From Parasponia andersonii (lineage: Eukaryota > Streptophyta > Magnoliopsida > Rosales > Cannabaceae): DNA of 64,000 nt. Positions 62,037 to 64,000 of this stretch are shown here, piece by piece (positions within the stretch are counted from its first letter, which is position 1; each line of letters begins with the position of its first letter). A program made the position numbers and the translations under genes. The stretch is from contig JXTB01000079.1 in the NCBI GenBank assembly GCA_002914805.1, positions 606,257 through 670,256 on the forward strand. Direction: 5' to 3'. The notes beneath the pieces were generated by a model that worked only from the letters and a program-made list of their open reading frames with translations, made no database searches and had not been told where the DNA came from.

Positions 62037-63031
62037 ATGAAGTCACAAGAACCAGGAAAAAGGGTATCTATCATAACGTCTGCTCTCCCTGAAACAGCGG
62101 CTTCCATAGCGATTGCTGCCACAGTTATTGGTGCAGCAGCTACCCTTCTGGTGCAGAGAAACAAAGCTAACAAGCCAACCGAGGTTTGTACTTAAATATT
62201 ACAAATACAAGTTGAATATCTTATCAACTAATTCGTAGTTACAAATACTATACATGCATGATGAAATCAGTAAACACCAGAAATGGCAACAATAATGTTA
62301 AGTACATGCATGATGAAATTAAAAAACACCCCTGTTTTCTTATTAGAATCTTGCAAATTGATTTGGACTCTATTAGGACCGTGTTTATCAAGTGTTACAA
62401 CCTTGAAGTATTGGGAAAGGAAATAAGGAACCCTTGTAGCTCTAAGAGTTATTAGCTTTGGTTATGCTCATTTCATTTTACAAACTTTAGAATTCTCTTT
62501 TTAAGAGGATGAAGACAGCAGAACTGTATGGCACACTTGTCTATCACTATCATATCTAATGCTAAAGACAACATTCAGATGAGATCTGTTTGTTCACCTA
62601 TGGCTCTTTCTGTATTGTTTTATGCTGGAGGTACCAATCCAAGTCCAAATTTGAATTCTTGTCTAAATTAAGTACAGGTGCCTCTGAAAACATGTGAAGA
62701 TTGTGGTGGTTCTGGTGTATGTTCCGAATGCAAAGGTGAAGGGTTTGTGCTTAAAAAACTGTCGGAGGAGAATGCTGAGAGGGCAAGACTGACAGCTAAA
62801 AATATGGCAACTCGATATACGGCAGCGTATGTTTTAGTTCTTTTTCTTTTGAATCTCTCTCGTCCTTTCCTACCTCCATGTTTCCATTCCCTAATTAATA
62901 AAATACTTCCACCACTTAAATTAAATGGTAGTTTTTCTTTCAGGCTTCCAAAGAAATGGAGCTACTGTACAAAATGCTCGTCTGCCCGATCGTGTAGCAT
63001 GTGTGGCGGTAGTGGGAAGACAAGCTTCTAG
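62037..63031 (+). CDS. Small DnaJ-type CXXCXGXG zinc-finger protein with hydrophobic N-terminus
   Basis: Three exons, 62037-62183, 62678-62826 and 62944-63031, join in frame with GT..AG introns to 384 nt (127 residues). Residues 18-40 (PETAASIAIAATVIGAAATL) are hydrophobic and Ala-rich, a possible membrane segment or targeting element. The zinc region has CEDCGGSG (55-62), CSECKGEG (64-71), CTKC (107-110, with the Gly half lost) and CSMCGGSG (116-123). These resemble the cysteine-rich zinc domain of DnaJ/Hsp40, here without a J domain. Such proteins are common in plant plastids and often act in protein folding or complex assembly. The compartment is inference. The KKWSYCTKCSS segment looks well conserved. 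An additional upstream coding exon cannot be excluded, because an acceptor precedes the ATG. Confidence 0.8.
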
Positions 63032-64000
63032 TTTGCTTCTACTTATATTTGTAAGCCTAATAGAGGAGACCGAAACTTGATGCATTATAAAAGAAAATAT
63101 GATGACCTTGCAGGTGAGAGATTGCAACTGATTTGATTATTTCATGTATTTTAGTTCCTGATCGACTTTATATATGTTTAATAGAGTCTTAGAATGTATA
63201 ATTTTTTTTGTTATTTTGTACCCATTACAGTAATATCACAGAAACACCCATTTCTAATTGCTTCTATGCAATATTATCGTTACAGGAACAACCATCTTCT
63301 ATTTTTGGCTAAGATAAACAATTGTCAATATATATATAAAATATACTCCATAAGTATTTCATTAATAATGTTGGATCATTAGTATACATTATTTAATGTT
63401 TTTTTTTTTTTTTTTTCTTTTATCATGCGTGTATATGATAAATTTTAATTAGATAAAATAATACTTATAAGGTTAAAAAAAAACTAGACTGGTGTTCATA
63501 TATCTTAATTTATGTTATGCATATATTTGTGTATGTTTGAATATAGAGTTATATGTGAAAGGAAGCAATTATACATAGTTATATATATACATATAGTTGT
63601 ATGTTTATTATTACTTTTTTCAGCAAAAGAAAAAGGTGACGAAGAAATATATATATTCTTACTAAGATATTACTTTTTGTTCTGGTCTTGTCTCTGCTCT
63701 GAAAAGAAAATATCAGTTGCAATGTTAATGGCTTATATAATAACATATATCACTTACTTCACTTCTTTAAGTGTTCGTCTTTCCACCTAAGCTAAGCCAT
63801 CATATTCACCAAATGGCCTGGTTGCAGCATATATTAGATGGAGAATGATAATGTAACTTTCTAAGCCTCTTATTCTGCTTCCATAACCATGTTCATTGAT
63901 GCTTTACTTTATCACTTTACGTTTGTTTCTGAATTATGATTAAACCATAACCAAAAAAGAAAATAGAGAGACGCATTTTGTATTGTTCTTGCCATTTAGT
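63032..64000. other. 3' UTR and AT-rich downstream DNA
   Basis: Sequence after the zinc-finger gene stop. The first 100-200 bases probably form its 3' UTR. The rest is AT-rich with a T run near 63400-63416 and several tatata motifs. I see no further gene before the window edge. Confidence 0.5.

Overview
The window is nuclear DNA of a flowering plant, most likely a eudicot. It has AT-rich intergenic DNA, short plant-type introns with GT..AG borders, (TA)n and (CT)n microsatellites, a nested LTR-retrotransposon island, and orthologues of plant genes (ABCG3, CDC48). The genus cannot be read from the sequence. Nothing here looks bacterial or organellar.

Layout. (1) 1-~7.64 kb: the right-hand part of a large Mutator-like DNA transposon (MULE), cut by the left window edge. 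It has a MuDR-type transposase on + (113-2317) and a convergent, multi-exon gene for a Ulp1-type (C48) SUMO-protease-like protein with a DUF1985-like N-terminus on - (7344-3554). Two roughly 1-kb arrays extremely rich in TCGA lie in the same orientation, one between the convergent genes and one inside intron 1 of the Ulp1-like gene. (2) 7.6-10.4 kb: AT-rich intergenic DNA with a 64-bp tandem duplication. (3) 10375-17981: a decayed Ty3/Gypsy chromovirus on - with two 647-bp LTRs, holding a nested solo LTR (12777-14433). (4) 18457-32639: an older, decayed Ty3/Gypsy Tat-lineage element on - with 787-bp LTRs. It has an antisense extra reading region near its 3' LTR, an exact 112-bp tandem array in its 3' region, and its own nested solo LTR (28973-30446).

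(5) 33.5-41.7 kb: an apparently intact 11-exon ABCG half-transporter gene, orthologous to Arabidopsis ABCG3, on -. The reconstructed CDS is 2172 nt. (6) 41.7-47.1 kb: AT-rich DNA with a MITE-like inverted-repeat element and a decayed fragment of a BIG-type ARF-GEF gene. (7) 47382-52874: an apparently intact nine-exon CDC48/p97 AAA-ATPase gene on + (2409 nt). (8) 52.9-57.5 kb: intergenic DNA with a 92-bp tandem duplication, a SINE candidate and a 253-bp hAT-like MITE with an imperfect 8-bp target duplication. (9) 57877-57530: an intronless secreted-peptide precursor on - with an IDA-like LPKG...SAPSR core. (10) 62037-63031: a three-exon gene for a small DnaJ-type CXXCXGXG zinc-finger protein on +, with a hydrophobic N-terminal half.

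The host genes are unrelated housekeeping or signalling functions and form no operon-like unit. The left half is a transposon island and the right half is a gene-bearing segment. Three single N bases (2808, 6651, 26456) mark doubtful assembly joins. The one at 26456 separates two perfect 187-bp copies.
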